Source: Glycomyces dulcitolivorans
GTDB taxonomy: Bacteria; Actinomycetota; Actinomycetes; Mycobacteriales; Micromonosporaceae
Length of the DNA: 64,000 bases
Assembly (NCBI RefSeq): GCF_003265355.1
Contig: NZ_QFRW01000331.1
Location: 1-64,000 of the forward strand
Direction of reading: 5' to 3'
The position numbers were made by a program, and so were the translations under genes. Under the pieces are notes generated by a model, which was not told the DNA's origin, searched no databases, and saw nothing but the letters and a program-made list of their open reading frames with translations. Positions within the stretch are counted from its first letter, which is position 1. The number at the start of each line of letters is the position of its first letter. Of the stretch, positions 46,451 through 54,082 are shown in pieces.

Positions 46451-47155
46451 ATGCGATCGATGACGGTGGAGGCCGACGACCAGACCCGCTTGCACGTCGC
46501 GGTGACCGGGAGCGGGCCCGGTGTGGTCGTCTTGTCGGGCGGTCCCGGTTGCGTCCACTACCTCGAAGACGAGGCGATCGCGCCCGGCGGCATGCAGGCG
46601 TGGTATCCCGAGCCGCGCGGCGTGGGCCGCTCTGGAGGCGGCCCTCACGGGATGGACCAGGCCGTCGCCGATCTTGAGGCGGTCAGACGTGCTGCGGGGC
46701 TTGACAGTTGGGTGGTGCTCGGGCATTCGTGGGGCGCCGATCTGGCGGTGCGCTATGCCCTGGACCATCCATCACGCACCCGCGGGGTCGTCGCGGTGGC
46801 CGGTCACGGCTTTCACAAGGACCGCAGCTGGTCCCAGGTCTACGAATCGCTGAAGGACACCGAGCCCGCGATCGAGATCCAGTGGGATCCGGCGGTTCAC
46901 AAGGCCCTGATGGCGTCGTTCCTGGAGTGGATCCATGAACCGGACCTGTTCCGGCGTCTGGCGGACTGCACGGTCCCGATGACCGTCATCGCTGCCGCAA
47001 AAGACATCCGCCCCTCGTGGCCGCTGCGCCAACTCGCGGCCCTGGTGCCGCGAGCGATGTTCCGGGAGATCCCCGACGTGCCGCACGACTTCTGGTCGAC
47101 GCACCCGCAGGTCTGGATCGACACCGTGACCGAGGCCTGTCGCAGCCACGGATGA
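46451..47155 (+). CDS. alpha/beta hydrolase
   Basis: The 234-residue protein has an oxyanion-type LSGGPGCVHYLEDE, a strand with YPEPRGVGRSGGG resembling proline iminopeptidase DQRGxGRS, the nucleophile elbow VVLGHSWGADLAVRYA (Ser about 94) and a C-terminal His in DVPHDFWSTHP. The GGPG and RGxGRS pair points to the proline iminopeptidase/S33 group, but the lid is short. The substrate is unknown. Confidence 0.85.
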   Translation: MRSMTVEADDQTRLHVAVTGSGPGVVVLSGGPGCVHYLEDEAIAPGGMQAWYPEPRGVGRSGGGPHGMDQAVADLEAVRRAAGLDSWVVLGHSWGADLAVRYALDHPSRTRGVVAVAGHGFHKDRSWSQVYESLKDTEPAIEIQWDPAVHKALMASFLEWIHEPDLFRRLADCTVPMTVIAAAKDIRPSWPLRQLAALVPRAMFREIPDVPHDFWSTHPQVWIDTVTEACRSHG

Positions 47156-47272
47156 ATCGGTTCTTGTACGTCTCGTGTACCGGGCTTATACGGGCGGGTT
47201 CCTAGGCTGATGACCGACGTCGGGCACGGTGCCGTCCTGGCTCCCGACGCGGACCTGAAGGAGAACCCTCAC

Positions 47273-47734
47273 ATGCGACTTCGCCGCGCGCTCATCGGTG
47301 TCCTGGTGACCTTGATGGCCACCATCGGGGTCACCGCGATCGCCTCGCCGGCCTCGGCCGCTCCGAGCCTGTGCAATGCGCTGGGCTACCCCAGTGGCCG
47401 CGAGGTCCACATCGACAATGCGAACAACGGGGGTGGCGCGTTCGTGTCCGCCACGCTGTGCTGGAAGGCCCGCGGCAACGGGTACTACGACACGTTCGTC
47501 GACTGGACCGTCACCGACACCGAGGCCAACGGGGCCGGGGCGACCATCCGGATGGAGTGGACCGGGACCGACGGCGACACCCACTACGACGTCCCGCCGT
47601 CGAGCCAGCGCGCCTGGAGCGCATGGGACACCGCCGACGGCGACTGGACCAAGGGGAACATCAAGAACCTCTACGTCAGGGCCTGCCTGACGAACACCAA
47701 TAGCGAAGGCCACCACTGCGGTTCGAAGTACTGA
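47273..47734 (+). CDS. small secreted protein with four Cys
   Basis: The ATG at 47273, with AAGGAG nine bases upstream, gives 153 residues. A classical Sec signal (MRLRRALIGVLVTLMATIGV, cleavage near SPASA/AP) is followed by a mature domain of about 120 residues that is rich in Gly, Asn, Trp and Tyr with four Cys (SLCNA, TLCWK, RACLT, HHCGS). A compact two-disulfide beta fold is likely. No family is recognised. It stands alone between a hydrolase and a strong terminator. Confidence 0.8.
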   Translation: MRLRRALIGVLVTLMATIGVTAIASPASAAPSLCNALGYPSGREVHIDNANNGGGAFVSATLCWKARGNGYYDTFVDWTVTDTEANGAGATIRMEWTGTDGDTHYDVPPSSQRAWSAWDTADGDWTKGNIKNLYVRACLTNTNSEGHHCGSKY

Positions 47735-47779
47735 TCCCGATCTCCCCGCCCCGGGGCTCGCTCGGTCGCCGAGCGGAGC

Positions 47780-47816
47780 GCCTCGGCCCCTGCCGGATTC
47801 CGGCAGGGGCCGAGGC
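47780..47816. terminator. strong terminator after the small secreted protein gene
   Basis: A 17-base perfect stem (47780-47796 with 47800-47816, centred on GGCCCCTGCCGG and its complement) encloses a three-base ATT loop. There is no U-run. Confidence 0.85.
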
Positions 47817-47907
47817 GTGCAGCGGGCGTTGTTCGTGAACCCTCCCGAGGGCGGTGGGGCTCTATGATCCGTAGCGACCCCCTTGTGCCCCCTTGGAAAG
47901 GCCCCTC

Positions 47908-48786
47908 GTGCAGCAGACCTTCGATGCGTTCGTCCTCTGGACGATCGAGCACCTTGCGATGACCGGTGATCCGATGGGATTCGGGACGTGGGTGCTCGTC
48001 CTGCTCTCGGCCGCGGTGTTCGTGACGTGCGCGTATTTCGCCGTCCTCGCGAGCGCCAAGCGGATGTTCAAGGGCAGCGGGCCGCGGGACTGGGTCAACA
48101 TGGCCGTCAGTGCGGTGGTGGCGATCCTGTTCGCGCTGCCGGTGCTGCTGTCGCTCCAGGTGGGCGTGCGGCCGGCGTTGGCGGCCGCGAGTGTGAAGAT
48201 CGTGCACATGGCGGTGCTCGTCCCGGCGGCGGTGGTCGCGCTGGGCGCCTCGCTGGTCGTCCTGGCCGTGGTTCCGAGCTGGCGGGCCGATAAGGCGAAG
48301 ACGCGGGCGGGACTGGAGCTGGCCGGGCTCTACACCGGCGCGATGCTCGCGGGGCTGCTGTTCTTCCAGCTCTACTCGTATTACGGCCTGCACGTCGAGG
48401 TGTTCGTGCTCGTCGACTGGCTGCTGTGGCTCGTCCTTCTCGCCGTTTATCTCGTGGGCGTGCTGTCGTTGATCGCGATGGCGTACTTCGGTGTGCGCGC
48501 CATGCTCAACGGGTTCTGGCTCGACGACCTGCACCCGCGCCTGGCGGGGGTCTACAAGACCGCGTTCGGGCTGCTGTTCCTGGCTTCGGTGTGGTTGCTG
48601 CACCGGGCGTTCGACGCGGTGAAGGCCGAGTACGGCGGCGAGGTGGACGCGGTCTCCTGGGAGGACGTGGCGGCGGTGCTTCCGGCGACTTCCGAGGTCT
48701 TCGCGGCCGGCGTGCTCATCGTGTACGGGCTGGTGTCCGCGTTCGTCGAGATTCCCGGCGCCGAGAACCTGCGCACCGGCGAGTAG
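47908..48786 (+). CDS. polytopic membrane protein of unknown function
   Basis: The GTG at 47908 (GGAAAGG upstream) gives 292 residues with about seven hydrophobic helices, for example FGTWVLVLLSAAVFVTCAYF, VAILFALPVLLSLQVGV, VLVPAAVVALGASLVVLAVV and VDWLLWLVLLAVYLVGVLSL. The loops are short and the C-terminal end is soluble (GAENLRTGE). No transporter or enzyme motif is recognised. It converges on the nucleotidyltransferase-like gene. Confidence 0.75.
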   Translation: MQQTFDAFVLWTIEHLAMTGDPMGFGTWVLVLLSAAVFVTCAYFAVLASAKRMFKGSGPRDWVNMAVSAVVAILFALPVLLSLQVGVRPALAAASVKIVHMAVLVPAAVVALGASLVVLAVVPSWRADKAKTRAGLELAGLYTGAMLAGLLFFQLYSYYGLHVEVFVLVDWLLWLVLLAVYLVGVLSLIAMAYFGVRAMLNGFWLDDLHPRLAGVYKTAFGLLFLASVWLLHRAFDAVKAEYGGEVDAVSWEDVAAVLPATSEVFAAGVLIVYGLVSAFVEIPGAENLRTGE

Positions 48787-48805
48787 GCGCGGTGGCGGTC
48801 GGGGC

Positions 48806-49738
48806 TCAGTCCTCGGCCTGCGCCAGGAACGCGGCCAGTTCCGTCCGGAGGTCGCGTGACCGGGTGGCGCTTCGAGTGCCCATGAGGTCGACCGCCTCCC
48901 AGGCGAGCCGCCAGTCCTCCTCGGTCGCGTGGTCGGTCAGGGCCTTGAGGTCGGCGTGCTCGCGGATGCCCTGGTAGGCCTGTTCGGCGGCGAAGGCGTC
49001 CATCTCCTCGAAGTGGTCGGGGAGGGGCTGCCTGCCGGTCTCGCCGAACGACAGGAGGGTCATGGCGATGAGGTGCCCGGTGCGGGCGACGCTGAACGTC
49101 TGCCCGGGGAGGATCTCCAGTTCCTCTGCGGCGGCGGTGATCTCGGATTCGATGCCGGAGGCGGCGAACACGAGGTCGACGTCGAGGTCGCGGTCGCCGG
49201 TGTCGTCGACGAGGCGGGCTCCGGCGACGAGGCCGTTGGGGTGGTGCTCGATTTCGAGGTTCGCGGGGTCGGCGGGGACGCCGCGCTCGTGGTCCCAGTT
49301 CTTGACCGACATCTGGTCGGTGACGCTGAGCAGGCGCAGGCCCATCTCTTCGAGTCCGTCGAGGATGCCGTGCGCGATCTCCTCCTTCTTGACCGAGAGG
49401 ATCACGCTCGCGTGGGTCATGTACACGGGCTCGATGCGCGCCGAGACCGCCAGGCTCCCGGCCAGCGCCCACGGCGCTTCGAGCGCGTCGAAGGCGGTGG
49501 CGAGGCGGGCGTAGGAGCGTTCGAGGTCGTTCGCCATGGCCTCTTTCGCCGCTTCGGGGCCCGCGGCGTCGGCGTCGTGGACGCCGGCCTCGCTCGTCCA
49601 GTCCGCGACGGCGCGCTGCAACTCCCCCTCGCCGAGGTCCGGGCGTTCGCGCAGCACCTTCATGCGGTACATGCGCAGACGGGTCTCGTCCATCTCCCGG
49701 GCCAACCGCAGCCGGTCCTCCGGCGTGAGTGATGCCAT
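48806..49738 (-). CDS. nucleotidyltransferase-fold (AbiEii-like) protein with N-terminal regulatory-type helix domain
   Basis: This is a 310-residue protein. Residues 1-50 (SLTPEDRLRLAREMDETRLR and RERPDLGEGELQRAVADWTS) resemble the small helical ORFs that often precede such enzymes. Residues about 90-280 look like an AbiEii/DUF1814 nucleotidyltransferase: ALAGSLAVSARIEPVYMTHA, a DVDLVFAASG strand carrying acidic residues, and a helical end. Without alignment, the GS and DxD-type positions are only suggestive. It could be a self-contained toxin-like or modification enzyme. No partner gene is adjacent. Confidence 0.65.
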   Translation of the reverse strand: MASLTPEDRLRLAREMDETRLRMYRMKVLRERPDLGEGELQRAVADWTSEAGVHDADAAGPEAAKEAMANDLERSYARLATAFDALEAPWALAGSLAVSARIEPVYMTHASVILSVKKEEIAHGILDGLEEMGLRLLSVTDQMSVKNWDHERGVPADPANLEIEHHPNGLVAGARLVDDTGDRDLDVDLVFAASGIESEITAAAEELEILPGQTFSVARTGHLIAMTLLSFGETGRQPLPDHFEEMDAFAAEQAYQGIREHADLKALTDHATEEDWRLAWEAVDLMGTRSATRSRDLRTELAAFLAQAED

Positions 49739-50069
49739 GCTCCAAGGATAATTCGCGCCGGACCGAATCCGAACCCCCAGGACCTCGCGGTCGCTTCCAT
49801 GTCCGAACTCAGGCCGGAACCCGACGGCACACCGCCAGACGTGACCGGGGCACGGCGGCGATCAGCGATCACTACTCGAGAGCTACGAGTGCCGCCGCTG
49901 TGTGCATCGCAGTGCTCAGCGTGGCGCTGTTCATCCTCCTCGGGTTCCCGGACGCTTCCGGTCGGCCGGCCGCACGAGTGCTCACGTGGATCTTCGGCGG
50001 GCTCGTGCTGCTGGCGCTGCCGTCATCCGGGGCGTACTTCCGGCATTCCCAGGGGTTACCGTGGGGCGC
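49739..50069. other. 331-base gap without a convincing gene
   Basis: One plus frame encodes two hydrophobic stretches (about 49893-50040, SVALFILLGF and WIFGGLVLLALPSSGAYF). It has no good start or ribosome site, and it stays open well into the ASCH gene in another frame. It may be the remains of a small membrane protein or chance. The promoters of the divergent flanking genes must lie here. Confidence 0.4.
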
Positions 50070-50516
50070 ATGTCCACGAGCGTTCCCACCCCGGCCGAGA
50101 TCGCCGCGTTGCCGAAGTCCGAGTTCGCGTTTCCCGGTCCGCTGCGCGACCGGTTGGTGGCGGCGATCCTCACCGGGGCCAAGACCTCCACGACCGGTCT
50201 GGTGGTCGACTACGAGCACGAGGGCGAGGCCCTTCCCGAGGTCGGCGAGCGCGCGGTCGTCGTCGACTCCGGTGAGCGGCCCGTCGCGGTCATCGAGACC
50301 ACCGAAGTGCGGGTCGTGCCGCTGTCGGAGGTCGACCTGGAGCACGTGATCGACGAGGGCGAAGGCGACCGCGGCATCGCCTCATGGCGCGCGAACCACG
50401 AGTCGTTCTGGCACAGCGAGGAGATGCGGGAGGCGCTGGGCGATCCGGAGTACACCGTCGACGACACGACGTTGACGGTGCTGCAACGGTTCCGGCTGGT
50501 GGCCGTCCTGCGCTAG
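50070..50516 (+). CDS. ASCH-domain protein
   Basis: The 148-residue protein has the ASCH fold, related to PUA and thought to bind RNA or modified nucleosides: AFPGPLRDRLVAAILTGAKT with the G-x-K-T/S signature, then EVGERAVVVDSGERPVAVIE, FWHSEEMREAL and a C-terminal VLQRFRLVAVL strand. Some relatives are amidohydrolases for acetylated cytidine. The ATG at 50070 fits the domain start. Confidence 0.88.
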   Translation: MSTSVPTPAEIAALPKSEFAFPGPLRDRLVAAILTGAKTSTTGLVVDYEHEGEALPEVGERAVVVDSGERPVAVIETTEVRVVPLSEVDLEHVIDEGEGDRGIASWRANHESFWHSEEMREALGDPEYTVDDTTLTVLQRFRLVAVLR

Positions 50517-50532
50517 ACGATGCTGCCCCGGA

Positions 50533-51348
50533 TCATTCCGAGGCCGCTCCAGGTGTCTGGTGCCTCGCGAGCTCCCAGGGGTCGTGGGCGCTGAAGGCCG
50601 TGACCTCGTCGCCGTGGTCGCGCAGCAGTTCGCGCAGGCGCGCCTGGGTGCCGAGGCGCAGGTCGTGGTGCACCTCGGACCGCGTCTGCACGACGTCGAG
50701 CAGCGGATGCGGATGCCCTTGGGGCTCAAGCTCTTTGTGGTAGTAGTAGGCGTCGCCGCAGTGCAGGAGCCACCGGTCGGCGTCGCGCACCGCGATCCCC
50801 ATGTGCCCGGCCGTGTGCCCGCCCAGCGGGACCAGCCGGAACTGCGGTCCGAGGCCTTCGGGTCGCATCGCGGTGAAGCCGAACCAGTCGTCTCCCGGGG
50901 TCGGCTCGTAGGTCGCCCACTTCGGTTCGTGCACCCAGTGGCGCTCCCGGTAGCGGTACCCGCTCTCGCCCGAGAGCGCCGCCTTCAGTTCGGCCTCCAT
51001 CACATGGACTCGCGCCCAAGGGAAGTCGGGCAGGCCACCGCAGTGGTCGACGTCGAGGTGGGTGACGATGACGTGCGCGACGTCTTCGGGGCGGAGGCCG
51101 AGCCGTTCGATCTGCCGGATCGCGGCCTCGTCCTCGTCCAGAGCCGGCTGTGTTTGGGCGACCCATTCGGCGCCGAGGCTGCCGTCGGGGTCGGCGATGT
51201 CGCCGAGGCCCAGGCCGGTCTCGACCAGGACGAGGCCGTCGTCGGTCTCGACGAGGAGGCAGTGGTTGACGGCGGGCGCGGGTGCGGGCCCGTCGTAGGT
51301 GGCTTCGAGGAGTCGCATCGAACCGCAGTTCAGGTGGTGGATGGTCAT
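50533..51348 (-). CDS. metallo-beta-lactamase-fold hydrolase (lactonase type)
   Basis: The 271-residue protein has the metal motif VIVTHLDVDHCGGLPDFP (HxxxDH form, with Asp or Leu at the second His place), a third ligand in GHTAGHMG and LLHCGDAYYYH. It follows the arrangement of N-acyl-homoserine-lactonase-like (AiiA/AhlD) proteins. Substrate unproven. It is divergent from a MerR regulator, with a SoxR-like box between them, so it is probably that regulator's target. Confidence 0.88.
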   Translation of the reverse strand: MTIHHLNCGSMRLLEATYDGPAPAPAVNHCLLVETDDGLVLVETGLGLGDIADPDGSLGAEWVAQTQPALDEDEAAIRQIERLGLRPEDVAHVIVTHLDVDHCGGLPDFPWARVHVMEAELKAALSGESGYRYRERHWVHEPKWATYEPTPGDDWFGFTAMRPEGLGPQFRLVPLGGHTAGHMGIAVRDADRWLLHCGDAYYYHKELEPQGHPHPLLDVVQTRSEVHHDLRLGTQARLRELLRDHGDEVTAFSAHDPWELARHQTPGAASE

Positions 51349-51363
51349 GTCGGGTAGCCTGTC

Positions 51364-51383
51364 ACTTCAAGTGCACTTGAGGT
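51364..51383. promoter_or_regulatory. MerR/SoxR-type operator between hydrolase and merR genes
   Basis: ACTTCAAGTGCACTTGAGGT is a 20-base palindrome with one mismatch. Its inner 18 bases differ little from the E. coli SoxR box (CCTCAAGTTAACTTGAGG). It lies 16 bases from the hydrolase ATG and 21 from the MerR TTG. Confidence 0.75.
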
Positions 51384-51403
51384 CAAGTCCCGGAGGAGTC
51401 CTG

Positions 51404-51790
51404 TTGCGCGACGATCTGTTGGACATCGGCGAGGTCGCGACCCTCACCGGTCTCGCGCCATCGGCGCTGCGGTACTACGAGGAGCAGGGGCTGGTCGCCT
51501 CCGAGGCGCGGCACGGTCTGCGGCGGCGGTTCAGCCGGGAGATGGTTGACCGCCTGAGGCTGATCGCGTGCGCCAGGCGCGCGGGGTTCGCCGTCAAGGA
51601 GATCGCACGCTCGCTCGACATGGGCCTCGACAGCGCGGGCTTGCGGGACCGCTTGGCCGCCAAGGCGGATCGCTTGGACGCGGACATCGCCGACATGATG
51701 CGGGTCAGGGACGGCCTGCGCCACGCCGTGAAGTGCGAGCACGAGCCGTTCACGTCCTGCCCCGAGTTCAAGGCGATCCTCAACGGCTGA
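51404..51790 (+). CDS. MerR-family regulator (two-Cys, SoxR-like group)
   Basis: From the TTG at 51404, with GGAGGAG four bases upstream, the product has 128 residues. A winged helix (LDIGEVATLTGLAPSALRYY, then EEQGL) is followed by a dimerisation coiled coil (LRDRLAAKADRLDADIADMM) and a C-terminal CEHEPFTSCPEF with two Cys. The four-Cys cluster of true SoxR is not complete, so an iron-sulfur centre is not assured. It is likely to control the divergent metallo-hydrolase and itself. Confidence 0.9.
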   Translation: MRDDLLDIGEVATLTGLAPSALRYYEEQGLVASEARHGLRRRFSREMVDRLRLIACARRAGFAVKEIARSLDMGLDSAGLRDRLAAKADRLDADIADMMRVRDGLRHAVKCEHEPFTSCPEFKAILNG

Positions 51791-51925
51791 CACGAGCGGC
51801 CGGTGTCCCGCATGCGGGACACCGGCGCCGAATAGCTACTTCCCTTGGGCCGTCAGGTCTCCCCGGTTCGCCCGGCAGATCGGCGCCGGAGCCCGATCGC
51901 GCTCCGGCCCACGCCGGCCAGGACG

Positions 51926-53113
51926 CTATCCCGCGTACTCACCGAGGAATTCCAGCGCCGCCGGCCGCAGTGCCTGCGAACCCCATGAGCCCCACTGGCC
52001 GGTGAAGCCGTGATGCGACCATGCCAGGTCCAGCTCCGTGACCGGGACGTCGGCCGCCTTGAGCGCCTGCGCGAGCGCCGCGCCCTGGTCGAGTGACACG
52101 AGCCGGTCCACTCCGCCCTGGACGATCATCGTCGCAGGCGCCTCGGAGTCCACATGGGTCAGCGGTGAGGCCGTCTCGTAGCGGCCGGGTTCCTCGTCCA
52201 GGCTCGCGCCGAGGAACGCGGTGAGGTAGCCCTCGGCGCTGGCGGGCATGTCCGAGTCGGCCGCGAGCGCGGTGAGGTCGGTGGGGGCGAACCAGGCCGA
52301 CACCGAGGACACCGGTGCTTCCTCGACGGCGCATGAGGGCGTGAATGCCGGGTCGCCGACGGTGTAGGCGGCCATCAGCGAGAGGTGCCCGCCCGCGGAG
52401 TCGCCGACGAGCGAGACCGCGGCGGGATCGGCGCCGAACGTCGCCGCGTTGGCGCGCACCCATCCGAGTGCGCACTTGACGTCGCCCACCGCGTCCTGCC
52501 AGCGCGGCGGGGAGGCGAGCCGGTAGTCGATCGAGAAGACCGCGTAGCCCTGGTCGGACAGCCACTGCTGCCAAGGGGCGCTTTCGGATCGCGAACCTCC
52601 GGACCAGCCGCCGCCGTGCACGTAGATGATCGCGGGCGCCGGGCCGGAGGCGCCGGCGGGCTCGTAGACATCGACTTGGAGGTCCTGACCGTCCACTGTC
52701 GTATAGGTCTCGGTCGCGTCCGGCGTCGCCTGCGGCACGGCGGCGAAGTACTCGCCCCAGGACACGTCGGCGTCGCGACTCGCGGTGCCCCATGGGACGG
52801 CGCACATGAGTGAGGCCGCGATCCCCGCGAGTGCTCCGGCGGTCGCAAGGGCCCGGCGGCGGGTCCGCCATGCGTATGCGGCGGTGGCGATCCCGATGAG
52901 GCCGAACACGATCAGCGTGCCGGTCAGCCAGGGGACGAGCATCGCGACCGTGCTCACCGCGTCCTCGGCGGGACCGAGCGGGATCGAACCGCCGAAGAAC
53001 GCGAGTCCGATCAGGACGGTCAATGCGGCGATGGCCCAGGCGAGTCCGCGCCCGAGGCCGCCGATCAGGCGGCGACCCAGTGTTCTGCGCGGTTCGGTTG
53101 CAACGTCGTTCAT
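51926..53113 (-). CDS. membrane-anchored esterase/lipase-like alpha/beta hydrolase
   Basis: The product has 395 residues. Three N-terminal membrane helices (about 15-110, LAWAIAALTVLIGLAFFGG, MLVPWLTGTLIVFGLIGIAT, ATAGALAGIAASLMCAV) precede a BD-FAE/HSL-type esterase. That domain has the oxyanion box IIYVHGGGWSGG, nucleophile VSLVGDSAGGHLSLMA, Asp in VQGGVDRLVSL and His in WSHHGF. The domain should face outwards. The second of two adjacent ATGs (53113) has the better spacing to GGGAG. It is likely repressed by the adjacent TetR, whose operator-like palindromes precede it. Confidence 0.88.
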   Translation of the reverse strand: MNDVATEPRRTLGRRLIGGLGRGLAWAIAALTVLIGLAFFGGSIPLGPAEDAVSTVAMLVPWLTGTLIVFGLIGIATAAYAWRTRRRALATAGALAGIAASLMCAVPWGTASRDADVSWGEYFAAVPQATPDATETYTTVDGQDLQVDVYEPAGASGPAPAIIYVHGGGWSGGSRSESAPWQQWLSDQGYAVFSIDYRLASPPRWQDAVGDVKCALGWVRANAATFGADPAAVSLVGDSAGGHLSLMAAYTVGDPAFTPSCAVEEAPVSSVSAWFAPTDLTALAADSDMPASAEGYLTAFLGASLDEEPGRYETASPLTHVDSEAPATMIVQGGVDRLVSLDQGAALAQALKAADVPVTELDLAWSHHGFTGQWGSWGSQALRPAALEFLGEYAG

Positions 53114-53131
53114 CATGTCTCCCTCAGCGTT

Positions 53132-53166
53132 GCGCACACTGTGCGCTTCATGAGAACACTGTACGC
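53132..53166. promoter_or_regulatory. two TetR operator-like palindromes before the esterase gene
   Basis: GCGCACACTGTGCGC (53132-53146) is a perfect 15-base palindrome around C. GAGAACACTGTACGC (53152-53166) matches it at 12 of 15 positions, 20 bases further on. A third copy precedes the TetR gene at 54008, which ties both genes to one regulator. Confidence 0.75.
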
Positions 53167-53272
53167 ATCCGGTTGGGCGCTGCGCAAGAGGGGGTCGCGT
53201 TTTCGCATCGAACCGCTTGGAGCGCACGGAAAACGAGCGGCGCGAAAGCGCCGCCCGTCCTGGTGGTCGAGG

Positions 53273-53977
53273 TCAGGGCCTGCGGTCGAGCCGGACTTGA
53301 AGCCCGTCCAAGATGAGGTCGAGCCCGAACGCGAAGGCGTCCTCGCGGTAGACGGCCGGGTCGTCGTACACCTCGGCGGCGGCCGTCTCGTTCAGGTGGT
53401 CCTGCGTCTCCCGCAGTCCCGCAACGAGTTCGGCCTCGGACTTGCCGCTGCGGTCGACCAGGTCCAGCCACGCGGCCTCACTGGTCGCGGTGCCGACCAC
53501 GTAGGCGGTGACCGCGCTCATCGCCTGATCGGCCTCCAGCGGTTCGAACCCGCCAGCGGCGAACACGTCGAGCATCCGCTGCGAGACCAGGGCGAGATTG
53601 GGCCCCAGGTAGGCCAGGCCCACCTGCCCGAGCACGCCGGTCACCCACTTGTGGCGCAACGCCATCGCACGCAGGCTCCGCGCCGCGGCCGCGACCCCGC
53701 CGCGCCAGCCGTCCCGTCCGTCCGGCTCGGGCACCGCCACCTCGCCGTACACCTCGTCCACGACCAGTTCGACGAGCTCGTCCTTGTTGGCGACGTGCCG
53801 GTACATCGAGGTCGCGCCCGCGTCGAGCCGCTTCCCCAGCGAGCGCATGCTCAACGCCGCCAAGCCCTCCGCGTCCAGCAGCTCCAGCGCGGCGGCCACG
53901 ATCCGCTCGCGGCTGAGCCCGGCGGGCTTCGCAGCGGCCTCACGCGCCCATACGGACGGGATCGACGGTTCGGCCAT
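53273..53977 (-). CDS. TetR-family repressor (TetR class C-terminal domain)
   Basis: The ATG at 53977 follows AGGAGG and gives 234 residues. The helix-turn-helix is at about 20-65 (SRERIVAAALELLDAEGLAA, GATSMYRHVANKDELVELVV). The C-terminal part begins VAVPEPDGRDGWRGGVAAAA, typical of the TetR_C tetracycline-repressor-like group. The esterase gene lies downstream on the same strand, 159 bases away. Matching palindromes in both promoters indicate that it represses itself and the esterase. Confidence 0.92.
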   Translation of the reverse strand: MAEPSIPSVWAREAAAKPAGLSRERIVAAALELLDAEGLAALSMRSLGKRLDAGATSMYRHVANKDELVELVVDEVYGEVAVPEPDGRDGWRGGVAAAARSLRAMALRHKWVTGVLGQVGLAYLGPNLALVSQRMLDVFAAGGFEPLEADQAMSAVTAYVVGTATSEAAWLDLVDRSGKSEAELVAGLRETQDHLNETAAAEVYDDPAVYREDAFAFGLDLILDGLQVRLDRRP

Positions 53978-54007
53978 GGCAACCTCCTGCAAGTCCCGGC
54001 GAGGATA

Positions 54008-54022
54008 GCGCACACCGTGCGC
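54008..54022. promoter_or_regulatory. TetR autoregulatory operator candidate
   Basis: GCGCACACCGTGCGC differs at one position from the perfect palindrome at 53132. It lies 31 bases upstream of the TetR ATG. Confidence 0.75.
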
Positions 54023-54082
54023 ACCGGGCGCCGCTCGGGGGTCCGCAGCTTGCACCGACCGCCCGGCACACGCTCGCCCGGG

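Noticed and set aside
49893-50040. Two hydrophobic stretches in one plus frame, a possible small membrane protein
   Set aside because: No start codon with a ribosome site, and the frame runs far into the ASCH gene. Kept only as a note on the intergenic region.
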